Source of the DNA: Symsagittifera roscoffensis
Lineage: Eukaryota; Xenacoelomorpha; Acoela; Convolutidae
Length of the DNA stretch: 64,000 bases
Assembly (NCBI RefSeq): GCF_963678635.1
Contig: NC_087070.1
Span: 13,056,539 to 13,120,538 of the forward strand
Reading direction: 5' to 3'
Part shown: in pieces, positions 1-11,672 of the stretch
How the letters are laid out: each line of letters begins with the position of its first letter
How positions within the stretch are numbered: position 1 is the stretch's first letter
Program-made: the position numbers and the translations under genes
The notes under the pieces: generated by a model
Told to the model about the DNA's origin: nothing
The model's database searches: none
The model's input: only the letters and a program-made list of their open reading frames with translations

Positions 1-936
1 TAGCACAGTTACGATGTAACTTACTAATTTAGAGCTTTTTTCCGTTTCAAAAATATCGATATCTCAAAAATCGCGATTTGTGGCGGGATCAAAATATCGC
101 TGTTTTGACCCTAAAAACCGGTCCGCTTACTGTGTTTTTCACTGAAAAATGATATAAGAGTATTAATATAGGCTGTACAAGTAATAATACTAGTAATACG
201 ACACCCTCCGGCTTTGTTCAATATCCGAATTAAGGTGCTTAACTCGGAAAATTGCAGTTCGGTGAAGGGTCACTACAGTGCAGCACTGTCGAGCCCCCCA
301 CAGATTACTCTCTTATTTTTTGTACCAAAAGGGATACAAAACTTGTTAACGTTACCCAACAGTCGACTGTTGTTGTCGTTGAGCCCCCTCTTGTCACTCC
401 TTGTACTGCTTGCCGGATCAGTCTTCTTCACTAATCCCAAGACCCTTCCGGATTGAGCGCAAATCAGCAGACCCTTCCGGATTGAGCGCAAATTAGCATT
501 AACGTGCTTAAATACTCAAATAACCCTACAGTACAAGCCTCACAAAGGGGCCACAAAATTGATCGTAACGATCCTGATTGATATAAATGTCTGTTTTATG
601 TTTTTTGTTTTTCTTGGGTACTATACTACTTTTTGTTTGGTTTCTTATAAAATCTTAAGTGTTTTTGGTCACAAACCTCTCAGGGAAAGAGGAGACGGTC
701 GATCCCCCCACCCTTCCTGGAACGTAAATTTTTGGTCTTAACTAGGTTAAAAAGCTAATCACGGTAATCCGGAAGGCTTCCGCGTTCCGAACTACCCTTC
801 CGCCCCGGCGGTTAGGGCCGATTAAGGGCGTTATTATGAGCATCCGTGAGCATCCGCTCGGCGCGGAGTGCTCGTTAACGGTTCTGCCGGTCAAGATGTT
901 ATAAAGAATAACACCCAGGAGCGCCATAAAAACATC
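1..936 (-). repeat. Inverted copy of Gypsy-type 5' leader (left arm of a large inverted repeat)
   Basis: Read on the minus strand, this stretch matches the leader that starts at 2364. A 14-mer TGGCGCTCCTGGGT (913-926, minus) matches 39494-39507 exactly and 2376-2389 with one change. After it come a TTAGCTTTTTAAC..AGTTAAGACCAA block, a GTTTGAGTATTT.AGCACGTTAATG block, a GACTGTTGGGTA.CGTTAACAA block and a TTCCGAGTTAAG block, in the same order as in 2364-3180. Homology is clear from about 180 to 936 and probably reaches base 1. The arms differ by substitutions and indels, so the duplication is not recent. The open frames here are not conserved between arms and I do not call them genes. Confidence 0.75.
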
Positions 937-938
937 TA

Positions 939-2363
939 TGTACCATTCGCCGGAAGTACATAACGACGGAAAAAAGAGCTAAGCTATAAAACGACTGCCC
1001 AGGGTCTAAACAGAGCTCTACATGCTTTTCACCGTCTCTACCAAAGCCAGTTCATTTGGTGGTCTTTCTAACATCGGGTCGACAAAAACGTTACTGTTCT
1101 CCGGCTTCGACCAGAACGCTCAAATTAACTTACTTACATGCCAAAATTGTGAGCTGATGGCTGGGTCTCAGTATCCCCAGACCACGAGGTCACTCCTAAA
1201 AACAGAGCTACTACGATTTGTTATATTACGACCGTTTTTGTTCAGTAGATAAAAATCATCATCTTCATCGAAGATGGATCAACCTTTTCCCTTAACTCCT
1301 AGCTTCTCATCGTCAGAAAATGAATTCAGATTTTAAATAAATTCATTTCAGGACATAATCGGGAAGCCTAAAGTTTGTATAAAATAGTTTAAGTTCAAGT
1401 CCCGAGACCCCTCCGGATTCCTGAATCCGGGAAATAACACCCTTATTTCCTCTCCGGAAGGCTTGTTTCTACCCTTCACCGCTAGCGTGAATGGCCTTGC
1501 AACGATTGTAGCGATACAATCGTTGCAACTTGGAGCGGTCTCTGCTGACACTCTGTCGTGTTTCTCTACTTCTCGTCGTTTTTCTCACAACTGTCGTGGT
1601 TGTTGTTTTCGCAACTTCTATTGTTGTTCTGTTTTGTTTTGGATTTTTTCCAAAGTGGCCGTTTTTGATGTTTCTCAGAAGTGTGACGTCACAATTCGAT
1701 TTTTTAAAATTTAAGAATTTCCGAATCCTTCAGCCTTCACGATTTGACTAATCGTCTGAATAACACTGTTAATCCTCTAAAACTGCTAATTCGGAAGGCT
1801 AGCTGCTAGCCCTTCGTAACTGTCTTTTCGTCAATTCTGGTCGAATGTCACAGATCGGGAAGATAAGAGTGTTATCTCTGAGAGAGTGGAATTGGAGGAT
1901 CGATGCCCAATGACTTATTAGACTGCGAAAATTACTTTTTAGCTGCTGAGATGCCCTGAATAATTGAAGTGATAATGATTTCAGTTTTACCTTGCATTTC
2001 AAAGCATGAGTAGCTAGAAAGTGGAAATGGTCAATACATCTCCAATGGAATTAGTATATAACTGTCACTAAAAATACAGTAACATATTGTATTCGATACG
2101 TGTTTTTGTTGGTAATCACGTAGTCGGGGGATCCAAGGCCCAGCTGTGGTTATCTTCGCATGCTACGAAAGCTGATGAAAAGTTGTTTGACTGATGGCTT
2201 AAAAATGGTAACTTTTTAGTTAGCCCTAAACATACCAGATAATCAACTGGCTAGGTCTAGACGGGGAAAAACAGGTAGAACTTGGGTCACTGACGCCGGC
2301 CAAACCTCAATAGGTGCTTTTTTTTACGCTCCGTCACTATGTAAAATTTGGGCGAATGTTACA
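939..2363 (+). repeat. LTR-like segment, TG...CA bounded
   Basis: The segment begins TGTACCATTCGCC and ends GGCGAATGTTACA, so its ends are near-perfect inverted repeats. The similarity extends inward about 35 bp (TACATA..GACGGA). It is flanked by TA on both sides. Its left half recurs at 30901-31740 and its right half at 39115-39481, which shows it is a discrete repeated module. A primer-binding-like TGGC.CTCCTGGGT lies 12 bp beyond the right end, as expected after a 5' LTR. The left flank carries the same 14-mer inverted, which a normal LTR would not. It could instead be a TIR element inserted at TA in the centre of a palindrome. No protein is recognised inside. Confidence 0.55.
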
Positions 2364-5280
2364 TAGACGTTTTTATGGCACTCCTGGGTTACTGCAAAAC
2401 TTACTTTAAAGGCACGGCCTGTTAAAGGCACGAACCTCATGATCAGCAAACGTTTCAGCGACGAACTCTCCGGTCCGGGCGTATGCCAAATTTGGGGGCC
2501 TTAATGTCCTGTTTTGTACTAGGCGGAAGGTACCGAACCTCCGCCTGGTATTATTTAGCTTTTTAACTTAGTTAAGACCAAGAATTCTGGGGGCCGGAGG
2601 GTTGGATGGGAAGTCATGAGGCCTTGGGACCAAAAAAAAACTAAAGAAAAAGCGTAAAAACAACCAAAAACAGCGTATAACCATGAAAATGCCAACAACA
2701 AATTTACTTGAAAACAAAAAAGAACAAAAAAACAGTAAAAAAACAAAAAAGACCAGGAACAGTAAAAAACATAAAATGACAGTTTATATATTGTTTCCGG
2801 GCGGTTTTTAATCTGAACTTCTTTATTGCTGTTGTTTCAGATTGATTTTTATCATTTCCGATCGGAAGATTGAGTGTTTTGGTGGTGGGTTAGGTACCCT
2901 CCCTTGAGTGTTGTTTGAGTATTTGAGCACGTTAATGATAACTTTGCCGGTGAGCGGAGGGTAGAGTGGCAAGCTGATAGACGTGATCCAGACTGAACAA
3001 GAGGCAGCAGGGACAACAACAACAACGACTGTTGGGTATCGTTAACAAAATTTTAGTATCGTTCAGGTACTATTTCACTAAAATTTAAGTGGTGGGGTGC
3101 ATCCTCCATCGATTGCAAATTTCCGAGTTAAGGGTCTTAACTCGGGTACTTTGGTGCAAATGAGGGTATAGTTATATTGATTAACGACTATTAATTGGTT
3201 ATTATTTTTTTTAAATATGACCTATCTCCCATTTAGACCCGAGAAACACCCCAATTTTTATCGGAAAAGACTGATCTTCGATCAAACTGTTAACCCCAGA
3301 AATTTTTGATATCTGAGTTTTTTTGGAACAGCAAGAAGCTTCTGCGAAGTGAGCTACTACGTAGTCAGAACCCCTCAACTAAAGAAACTCCGCGGAATAA
3401 TACCTAGTAGAAGTTGGCGAAAATACATTTTTTCGATCAAAATTTTGTAACTTTCCGAATTTTGTCAATATGTTTCGAGAATCGAGTTTTTGAGTTTTTG
3501 GAGTTAAAGCGATAAACTTTTTTGCGTTAGGAGTCTGCTAGCATAATGTGCTAGGTTGCCAGAATGATTTTTGAGTAACCATCCGAGTAGCTCCGTGGAG
3601 AGAACTAGAGACTTAAAGATCGAAAAAGGAAGGAATCGGAGGGTTCAAACTTGATAGTTTCTGACCAAATTTTTGTTTCCAAAGATTTTTGGATCGGTTT
3701 TTTGCATTATTCCACTGTGATGTCCAGGGCTACTACGCTCATTTTAAGTACTTTTAAGCAATTTCAGCAAGAATTGCAGAAAAAGTCTCTGAGAAACTAT
3801 ATATGTAGTGGAAAAAGGCCAATTTAGCAAACGCGTTTTTGTTGATTTCTCAAAGACTAACAAACCGATTGGAATAACTTTGGTACCATAAGTCAACGTT
3901 TTAGACGAATTTTTTTAGCGCGACCGTTTTTAGGTCGGTAGAGAGAAAATTTTTGTACAATTTGTTATTTCGGAGGGTCCAACTTTTAGGGAACCCTCCG
4001 AGCGGCAGAATATTCTTTAAAACCACATTTTTATCCTACTGGGTATGTTGACCGGGTCAACGCACCTTTTGTTAAGCCAACTAGACCTTGATCAGAGTCT
4101 TTAGAGCGGTGAAAAGCTTATTTTTGTGATTTTTGGGGAACCCTCCGAAGCAACCCTCCGAGTCAGTTAAGCCCCTTAACAACCCTCCTTAGTGGAAATT
4201 TTTCACGGAACCGTCCGAGATAGTCAAATAACCCCCCCCCCCGTGTTTACCCTGTTTGGGCTCCTTTTAACACTAGCTGAAGACTTAAGCCTCTATAAGT
4301 CAAACCTCCGGGGTGACTTAAGCCTCTCTTTGACCCTCCTTTGTGAATTAAGGGGGACCCCCTGAAGCAACTCAGGTGTTTAAGGTACCCTCCGAGGTAA
4401 CCCCTCGGAAAAAGCTAAGTGTTCTGAAAACCCTCCGATGTAACCCTCCGAAGTGATTTAAGCCCTTTAACAACCTTTCTTAATGAAAATTTGTAGGGAC
4501 CCTCCGGGACACTTTAAACATCTTAAATATCCTTTTAAGGTCTAAATAGAAGGCCGACTACTCACGAGACGTGTATATAGGGTAAATAGTAGCCCAGTTG
4601 ACCCGGAAATTTGCAATCAACTTTGGATTCTAAATCGGGTTCATCAAAAGTATCCGACCAAAAGTTTTTCGATTGTTAATTTGGTTGTGTGGTTGCTTTG
4701 AGCTACTTAATAGGACAGCTCGGGCAATCGCAAGACACATAAAAGAATACCTCAGTGAGTGTATTATGCAAGACACACTCAACTGAAGAAGATATTGTCC
4801 TGGGCTTCGTTCGTTTGGAGTGTGCCAGTTGAGGGAAGCCTTTTTCTTTATGATTAGGTTTTATTTGTCTGTCATTGAAACCATCACTGCTATTTTATAA
4901 AGAATTGCTTGATTTTGAAAAAAACGGTGATTTCAGAAGTCTGTGGCACTAAAGTGATGCTGAAGTGAGAAATCGCTGTCACCTATAGGTTGTGTTTTTT
5001 TTATAGTCAGTTGTGTTTTGTGTGTTGGTTATAAAATCTTGTGAATTTTTGTGATACTATTATACTAAGTACTTGAGTGGAGTCAATAGTAGCTCAACAC
5101 CGAGCTAACCCTGTGTTGAACTTTAGCCAACTCAATAATAGCATCTCATAGAGATTAAAGAATATTTAGATTTTAAAATAATTGAATAAGCAGGCTTAAG
5201 CTAAATTTTTTTGGGGGACTTGTGCATTGTCGTCAGAATATATTTTTTTAGGTGTACAATGGTCTCGCTTATCACCAAAC
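2364..5280 (+). other. Long untranslated leader of the Gypsy-type element, copy 1
   Basis: About 2.9 kb lie between the LTR-like end and the first gag-like ATG. The same sequence in the same order is at 39482-42411. A possible primer binding site lies at 2376-2389. From about 3970 to 4530 the leader is packed with a short motif, ACCCTCCGAAGTAA or variants (CCCTCCGA, CCCCTCGG), alternating with TGACTTAAGCC and TTAACAACC. This looks like degenerate tandem amplification. A run of about 10 C lies near 4232. No reading frame is conserved between copies, so it is probably non-coding. An RNA function such as packaging or translation control is speculation. Confidence 0.6.
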
Positions 5281-6544
5281 ATGCAGCGGAGAGACTCATA
5301 AGGAGAAACGACTAAGATTCCCAGGCTGAGCACGGGAAGCACGCGGAGGTTTAAGTCGCGATGTAGCCAATCTTCGATTAGCAGCATTTCCGACGTTTTT
5401 GCTGGTGAAGCAGTGAGTGAAGGTCATAGTGATCTTTCAGTGAACGAAATGAAACTAAGAAGTGAGAAGAATCTAGATGGTGCTGAGGGACGAAACACCG
5501 AAGCCGGAGCAGCGAATGTGACACCAACGGAACCCTTCGAGGAAGGGGAACTAACGCTATTCCGACCCGACCACCGCCATCAGGAGGATCCGCAAGAGCC
5601 CGAAACCGAAAGAGAACTTGGAACGGGAAAGGGAAGAGAAAACCCGGAGAATCCTGGAGAGTTCAGTGGCCGATGCATGAGAGGAACTGTGGTTAAAGGG
5701 GATATCCAAATCGGAGACCAAGAGCAATAGTCGGAGAAAGGAATATTTCTCTCTTGTCAAGCAGGGCCAGAATGCGATGATGTCGAGCATAAGTCACAGG
5801 GAAGAGCAACCAGGTTCGAAAGCGAAAAGAAGTTTGAAGACAACGTACGATGAACGCAGGGCGTTGCTCCGAACTGATGGATTGTCTTCTGGCTATGACC
5901 ATCCGGGGCTGGCGCATTCGGATATGGACTTCATACCTAGCCCGAGACAGGAGAAGAGTAAGAAAGCGAAGTCCAATTCGTTATCTAGACCAGTGTCTGA
6001 TGGGATAACGATGGGAGCATCCTCGACATTCGATAAGCTGATGATGTCGATGGGCACTCAGGAAGGTGGTGCATCATCGAGCACCAGTCTTCAACCCCAA
6101 TTGACGTCATCGTCTCTGGGTCTTAACCCAGTGTTTGGTACGGCCAGTGAAGCGAGCGACATGTTTGCAAATGCAATGACAGGCCTTAAGGAACTGCGAC
6201 AGGACATGACAAAAAGGATTGACCGAGTTGAAGAAAGGGCCCTACAAGGCAATCAAAGGTTAAGAGAGGAGTTGGATTTCGCAAAATCACAAGCCAGAAG
6301 TGACCAGGCCAAATTAATTCGGAACACCGATCAATGCCTTGCGAAGAGCTTGGCTCTAGCAACCAAGGAGTCAGAAGAAAGAGACATTAGGATGACGAGA
6401 GCGATCGAGCGACTATTGGAAGATCATGACAACACATATGCTCATACGATGACTATTCTGGAGAAAAGATTGGATGCCAAAGTTGATCTTATAAGGCGGG
6501 AGCATGATGAGATCTTCAGCGGCAGCAATCGAGAAAAATTTTGA
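5281..6544 (+). pseudogene. gag-like fragment 1 of the Gypsy-type element
   Basis: The homologous start ATG is at 5281, but codon 7 is a stop (TAA at 5299). The frame stays open from there to 5730. It then shifts to a 255-codon frame (5777-6544) with a serine-rich middle (SSSTSLQPQLTSSS) and a heptad-rich, charged stretch around ELRQDMTKRIDRVEERALQG that predicts coiled coil. The equivalent region at 42412-43639 has the same order, including the shared phrase SSGYD, which supports identification as the N-terminal half of one retroelement protein. It ends abruptly at about 6530 where a second leader copy begins. There is no zinc knuckle or protease. The gag assignment rests on position upstream of protease/RT in the copy at 42-52 kb. 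Confidence 0.6.
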
Positions 6545-7531
6545 ATGTTGATTGAACCCTCCGAAGTAACCCTCTGGAGTGACTTAAGCCTCTATTTGAC
6601 CCTCCTTTGTGAATTAAGGGGGACCCTGCGAAGCAACTCAGGTATTTAAGGTACCCTCCGAGGTAACCCCTCGGAAAAAGCTTAGTGTTCTGAAAACCCC
6701 CCGAAGTAACCCTCCGAAGTGACTTAAGCCCTTTAACAACCTTCCTTAGTGAAAATTTGTAGGGACCCTCCGGGACACTTTAAACATCTTGAATATCCTT
6801 TTAAGGTCTAAATAGAAGGCCGACTACTCACGAGACGTGTATATTTGGAAAATAGTAGCCCAGTTGACCCGGAAATTTGCAATCAACTTTGGATTCTAAA
6901 TCGGTTTCATCAAAAGTATCCGACCAAAAGTTTTTCGATTGTTATTTTGGTTGGGTGGTTGCTTTGAGCTACTTAATAGGACAGCTCGGGCAATAGCAAG
7001 ACACATAAAAGAATACCTCAGTGAGTGTATTATGCAAGACACACTCAATTGAAGAAGATATTGTCCTAGGCTTCGTTCGTTTGGAGTGTGCCAGTTGAGG
7101 GAAGCCTTTTTCTTTATGATTAGGTTTTATTTGTCTGTTATCGAAACCATCACTGCTATTTTATAAAGAATTGCTTGATTTTGAGGAAAGCCGTGATTTC
7201 AGAAGTCTGTGGCAATAAAGTGATGCTGAATTGAGAGATCGCTGTTGTGTTTTTTTTTCATTGTCAGTTGTGTTTTGTGTGTTGGTTATAAAGTCTTGTG
7301 AATGCTTGTGATACTATTATACTAAGTACTTGAGTGGAGTCAAAAGTAGCTCAACAACGGGCTAACCCTGTGTTGAACTTTAGCCAACTCAAAAATAGCA
7401 TCTCTTAGAGATTGAAGAATATTTAGATAATGAAATAATTGAATAAGCAGGCTTAAGCAATTTTTTTTGGGGACTTGTGCATTGTCTTCAGAATATATTT
7501 TTTGGATATACAAGGGTCTCGCTTATCACCA
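6545..7531 (+). repeat. Second, directly repeated copy of the leader
   Basis: 6574-7531 repeats 4308-5280 in the same orientation with high similarity, including TGACTTAAGCC, CACGAGACGTGTATAT and GTGTGCCAGTTGAGGGAAGCC. The repeat continues through the first gag codons to about 7742. Only the 3' third of the leader is present, joined directly to the broken end of gag fragment 1. This is either a tandem duplication or two truncated elements side by side. Confidence 0.75.
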
Positions 7532-8686
7532 AACATGCTGCGGAGAGACTCAGTTGGAGAAACGACTAAGATTCCCAGGCTCAGCACGGGAAGCAAGCGA
7601 AGATTCAAGTCGCGCCGTAGCCAGTCTTCGATTAACAGCCTTTCCGACGTTTTTGCTGGTGAAGTAGTGAGTGAAGTTCATAGTGATCTTTCAGTGAGCG
7701 GAATGAAACTAAGAAGTGAGAAGAATCTAGATGGTGATGAGGAACAAAGTCTTTGAGAGAGGAGAGAGATCACAAAGGACACTGAAAAAGCCGAAATCGT
7801 ACAAGGATGAATCACATGGCTGCATCGACACCTGGATAGAGGTGATGAAGCTATACTTAGAAGAGGAGAACCTCTCCAAGAAACAGAAATGTAGCGCACT
7901 GACAAGCAACTTAGAGGGCACGGCCCTGAGCCGTGTAATGGCGAAAAGGATTAATGAACGAGACAGTGCTCGCAAAATATTTGACATCTTGCTGAATCGT
8001 ATCGGCTCGGGTGTGCAGGATTATCAGGCTATGGTGAAGTTTGAAAAGAGACGTAAAAGAGATGATGAACCCAGGGACAAATTTTTGGAGGACCTCTAGC
8101 TACTCAGAAGGAGAAGTAACCCCGATAAGAGGATCTCTGAGCGGAACTTGGCCATTGCCTAAAAGTTCATGGATGGAGTAAAAAGTGATGCGCTGAAAAC
8201 CACGTTGGCCACCCACTTCACCTTATCAGCAGACTCAGTACCCACGCCCGATGATTTGCGTATGCAGTCGCGTGAGAACTTGCTCATAAAACTAAGAGCG
8301 CAAAATTATTAGAGCTATTACGGCCACTACAGCGAAACGAATACTGACGCGAACTCCAGTTGGTATAGACCTCGTGATGACATGAATAAGAGGAGTCATG
8401 TGCGAATTGTGGTTCGATGGACCATCACGTTTCAGCCTGTTCTACTTTCAAGCAAAATATGAAGGCGATAGAATACTTTTTTGACGACGTTGATGCAACC
8501 GACGAAGACCACGAAGAATACGTGAGAGGGCTCATAATGAAGTATGGACCGAGATGCTTCTTCTGCAATTTGGAAGGTCATTTCGAGTCGGATTGGACTC
8601 AATTCTGGGGTGCAGTAGCGGACGCGAAGCATCCCCGCCATGAAGTGCTCGAAATTAGACGTGCTCGTTTTAAATTGGTTCATTAG
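7532..8686 (+). pseudogene. gag-like fragment 2, internally deleted
   Basis: The ATG at 7532 opens an intact N-terminus (MLRRDSVGETTKIPRLSTGS) that runs to 7756. The middle (serine-rich and coiled-coil parts) is deleted: at about 7742 the sequence jumps to a region equivalent to 43990, frame 7731-8099, with the retrotransposon-gag-like stretch CIDTWIEVMKLYLEEENLS followed by KCSALTSNLEGTALSRVMAK. After stops the homology continues to 8417-8686 with CFFCNLEGHFESD, a partial CCHC-type zinc knuckle (Cys-x2-Cys-x4-His). Copy 3 at 44650-44865 is the counterpart. It is not expressible as one protein. Confidence 0.65.
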
Positions 8687-9060
8687 GCGTGCTCGGCTAG
8701 CCTTGACCCCTGAAAGTGCCTATTGATTTACGTTACAGAAAGTATCCAAAACGTAATCAAACTTAAAAAAAGTGTTCAAGCAGCTTTAACTGATCTTTCC
8801 ACGCCTAATTTCAATATATGATTCAAGACATCTAGAGAACTTTTTTTTTTGAAAAAAAAATTCAAAAAACACAAGTGTTAACTTTGTAGGTCTAGACCCC
8901 AGATTTCTAGAAATAGGCGTAAAATGACGCTGAGCTGGCTCGGCTAGCCTTGATCCTGAAAGTGCCTATTGATTTAGGTTACGGAAAGTATCCAAAACGA
9001 AATGGAAATTTAAAAAATTGCTCAAGCAGCTTTAAGGGATCTTTCCACGCTAATTTGGAA
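8686..9060 (+). repeat. Tandem direct repeat, about 125 bp units 249 bp apart
   Basis: 8690-8815 and 8939-9055 share GCTCGGCTAGCCTTGA, CTGAAAGTGCCTATTGATTT, GAAAGTATCCAAAACG, CAAGCAGCTTTAA and GATCTTTCCACGC in order. The spacer at 8816-8938 is AT-rich. No coding frame is shared. Confidence 0.75.
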
Positions 9061-9084
9061 CGATTTCTATGACAGATTTAAAAT

Positions 9085-9345
9085 TCCGCTTAAGTATAAT
9101 AGCGCTAAATATATCGCACGTAAATTTTCCCACATTGGCCAAAATGGCAATCTTCAAACCCTCATAAATTTACGAAAAATGATCATTGGTGAAATATTTT
9201 TTCAAGTTTAAACTCAGGACAACAATACCTTTTGAATGATATAAAAAATTCCGTCAAAAATAGCTAGTTTAAAGGTCAAAATTTGCCTGAAGAAAAATAA
9301 CCCACCCCTGCTCACATATTCTGTTATTTTCGTTACGAAAGTCGG
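9085..9345 (+). repeat. Interspersed repeat, partner at 36690-36965 (inverted)
   Basis: AGCGCTAAATATATCGC, CATTGGCCAAAATGGCAAT, GATCATTGGTGAAA and CTCAGGACAACA occur in the same order on the minus strand of 36690-36965. The block is non-coding and probably an old dispersed element. Confidence 0.6.
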
Positions 9346-10639
9346 AACTACAAGACTGCTCCTATATGGGCAAAAATCAAACCTCATGCGCTATGTGAAA
9401 CACAAAGTGGTTTCCTTCGCATATAGAAAAGCAAAAAATAAACCTAATAGCATGACTAAATTCTTTTTGGAATCAAATCTCCGTTGACGTGTGTTTTGCA
9501 TGAAAAACATCGATAGTTCAACTTATTTTAGTAAAAATCACTTCTGTAGCCCAAATTGTTGCTGCTCAAAAAATAAAAGATTTTAAGGGAACAGCTGAAT
9601 AATGATACAATTACGAGAACCTTAACCAAAAGTGTTTGTTTTTGGTTCTACTGGAATTGCATTCGTGATATCTATTCAAGTTGATGGCATGTTTGCAATA
9701 AATTTTGCTAAAATTTTGCTGTAGAAGTGACTGAACACTTGTGATTTCTCGTCAATTAAAAGAAAATTTTCTGTGAGAATTTTTCTTCTTTAACAATTTT
9801 TTTTCTGTTAGCTGGGATATTTAAGAAGATCTGTTTTTTGAAATGATTTAGATTACTGTTTGATTAGAAGCAAACTGGACTTTCTTCTACAGCCCCATAA
9901 TTTTTTACCTTCTCTCAATGTAATAAAGTTTTGTATGAACAATTTAAATACTATGAATACATATTTTCCTCATACCTTACGAAGCCATAATAGCACCGTA
10001 AAAAGGGAAATTTGAAATGTGAGGAGGATATTTGGAAAAGAGCCTTAGACTTTATCATGGGTTAAACAAAAGCAAAACTGCAAAAAAAATTTAGGCTATT
10101 TTAGCTAGTTTTATTTCAGTCGCTATGCATGGATTTTACTGCTAATACATGAATCTATGTAGAAAAGCAAAGGCCGGCAATGAAAAAGTTCTGGCCTTTC
10201 GAAACTGTTACTGCGAATGTTTCACAGTCGTTCTGTTCATGTAACAAAAAATATATATTTTTTTGGTTAATTTCTGTTGTCAGCAATGCTCCATGAAGAG
10301 TGGCGTGTGCATGCAACGACTTATCGATACAAGCAGCCTCTGCAGTTCTATCGCAATCGATAGTAGTCAATTTTGTAGTCATTGGTTTCGTGCAATGCGC
10401 GCTGCACCAGTCACGCTCTGTTTAAATCTCTCATTCACAAGTCTCATTCATCTGCTGGTCTTTTAGGATAAATGATCAAAAATTTTTGAAACTTTTTTGT
10501 CACTGTTTTTAAAGTTTGATTTTATTAGATATAAATTCGCAATATAAAGAAAACAAAGTCCTACATAAACCAATTCGTACATTTGAATGAATAGTTGTCA
10601 AAATCAATCTTTTTTGATGATTTACTTTTCCAAATTTCA
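9346..10639. other. AT-rich spacer, nothing recognised
   Basis: Only short, low-complexity open frames occur on either strand. No splice-consistent gene, RNA gene or known element was found by eye. Confidence 0.5.
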
Positions 10640-10850
10640 GTTTTCTCTTTTTGATATTGTTTTTTTTGTTTCACGCCATATCAATTATTTCACCTTATGT
10701 TTTTACGAGTCATGAGATCAATTGAGGGCCATTTAAGCTACAAGTATAAACCATTATCAGAAGTAGTAACAATTTCTGAAAGAAAAACTTAAAATCGAGG
10801 ATTGATGTTCCGGTTTCCTAAACTCAGATCTTCTTCATACCGAACCACGT
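10640..10850 (+). pseudogene. Decayed relic of the peptide-gene upstream region
   Basis: The order TTTTACGAGTCATGAGAT, ACAAGTATAAACCATTATCA, AACTTAAAATCGAGGATTG and GATCTTCTTCATACCGAAC parallels the conserved upstream block at 11310-11460. No exon 2 homologue follows, so this is a truncated duplicate of the promoter/first-exon side only. Confidence 0.45.
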
Positions 10851-11149
10851 TAAGATCCTCGACAAAGTCTTTTTACACAAAATTTCATTATTCATGATTG
10901 CTGGCTCAAAAACGGCTATTTCCGTAAATTTTATGGCATAACGAGGGGCTACACAGCGTAATGTAACGGGACCAATTTTGTTTGCTGATCGCCTAATTAG
11001 TCTGCACGCCGGAAAGAGCACCTAAAATTGTTTAAAAACTCTTCGGAGCCCCACCAAGTCTTAGAACAGACAACCTAACTCATAAAAATTGTTAAAAAGA
11101 GCGTTAGAATTTTCACTAGGCATGATTAATAATTGATGAAAAATTTTCG

Positions 11150-11672
11150 AATTCCAAAATTTTCGAATTCCAAAATTGGGAAAAGTAATTAAACTGAAAT
11201 TATGTTTTAAGATAAGAAAATTTCCGCCAAAGCTAAATTCTTGCATTCTTTTATTGTTACACTGCTTTTCCAACTTGTCTTGTTGCTTTTTGCAAGCCAT
11301 CTTTTTTTTGACGCTTTGTTTTCACGCGTCATGTGAAATTTCGTGGGAGATTTCCCACACAAGTAGAAATTGTTATCAACTTTTAAATTTAAACTTAAAA
11401 TCGAGCATTGGTATTAATGTGCTGAGGTCTGTGAAGTTCGGATCTTCTTTATGCTGAACAAAACAGAAATCTTCTAGTCTATCTGAGGAAAAAAAACACT
11501 AACTCGTGCTCACTTGACCTGAAAAAGTTAACAAAAATTATCAAAACAAATTGCCTAATTTTTTTGCGCCATCACCACTGAGGCAAAATTTACAGAAGTG
11601 AACTTCGAACATTGGAGAACATTTAGATTGCAATTTTTACCGCTAGGAAAGCAATTGGATTCATATCTAACA
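11150..11672 (+). promoter_or_regulatory. Conserved upstream region and 5' exon, peptide gene 1
   Basis: TTTTCACGCGTCATGTGAAATT, GGGAGATTTCC.CACAAGTAGAAA, TTATCAACTT and ACTTAAAATC.AGC.TTGGT are shared with 29940-30315 and the minus strand of 38175-38540. A candidate 3' splice site or transcript leader boundary lies where GTCTGTGAA.. begins; in copies 2 and 3 this is preceded by a T-rich tract ending TTTAG or similar. Copy 1 carries about 180 extra bases (about 11457-11645) not present in the others. Frames here are open in places but are broken by indels between copies, so I read the block as promoter plus 5' UTR. Confidence 0.5.

Noticed and set aside
214-1252. Several 60-90 codon frames on both strands at the start of the window
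   Set aside because: The same DNA is an inverted or duplicated leader/LTR-like sequence. Frames are not preserved between copies (2364-3180, 30901-31740).
11176-11457. 93-codon hydrophobic frame upstream of peptide gene 1
   Set aside because: It overlaps the conserved promoter/5' UTR block and is not in the same frame or length in copies 2 and 3.
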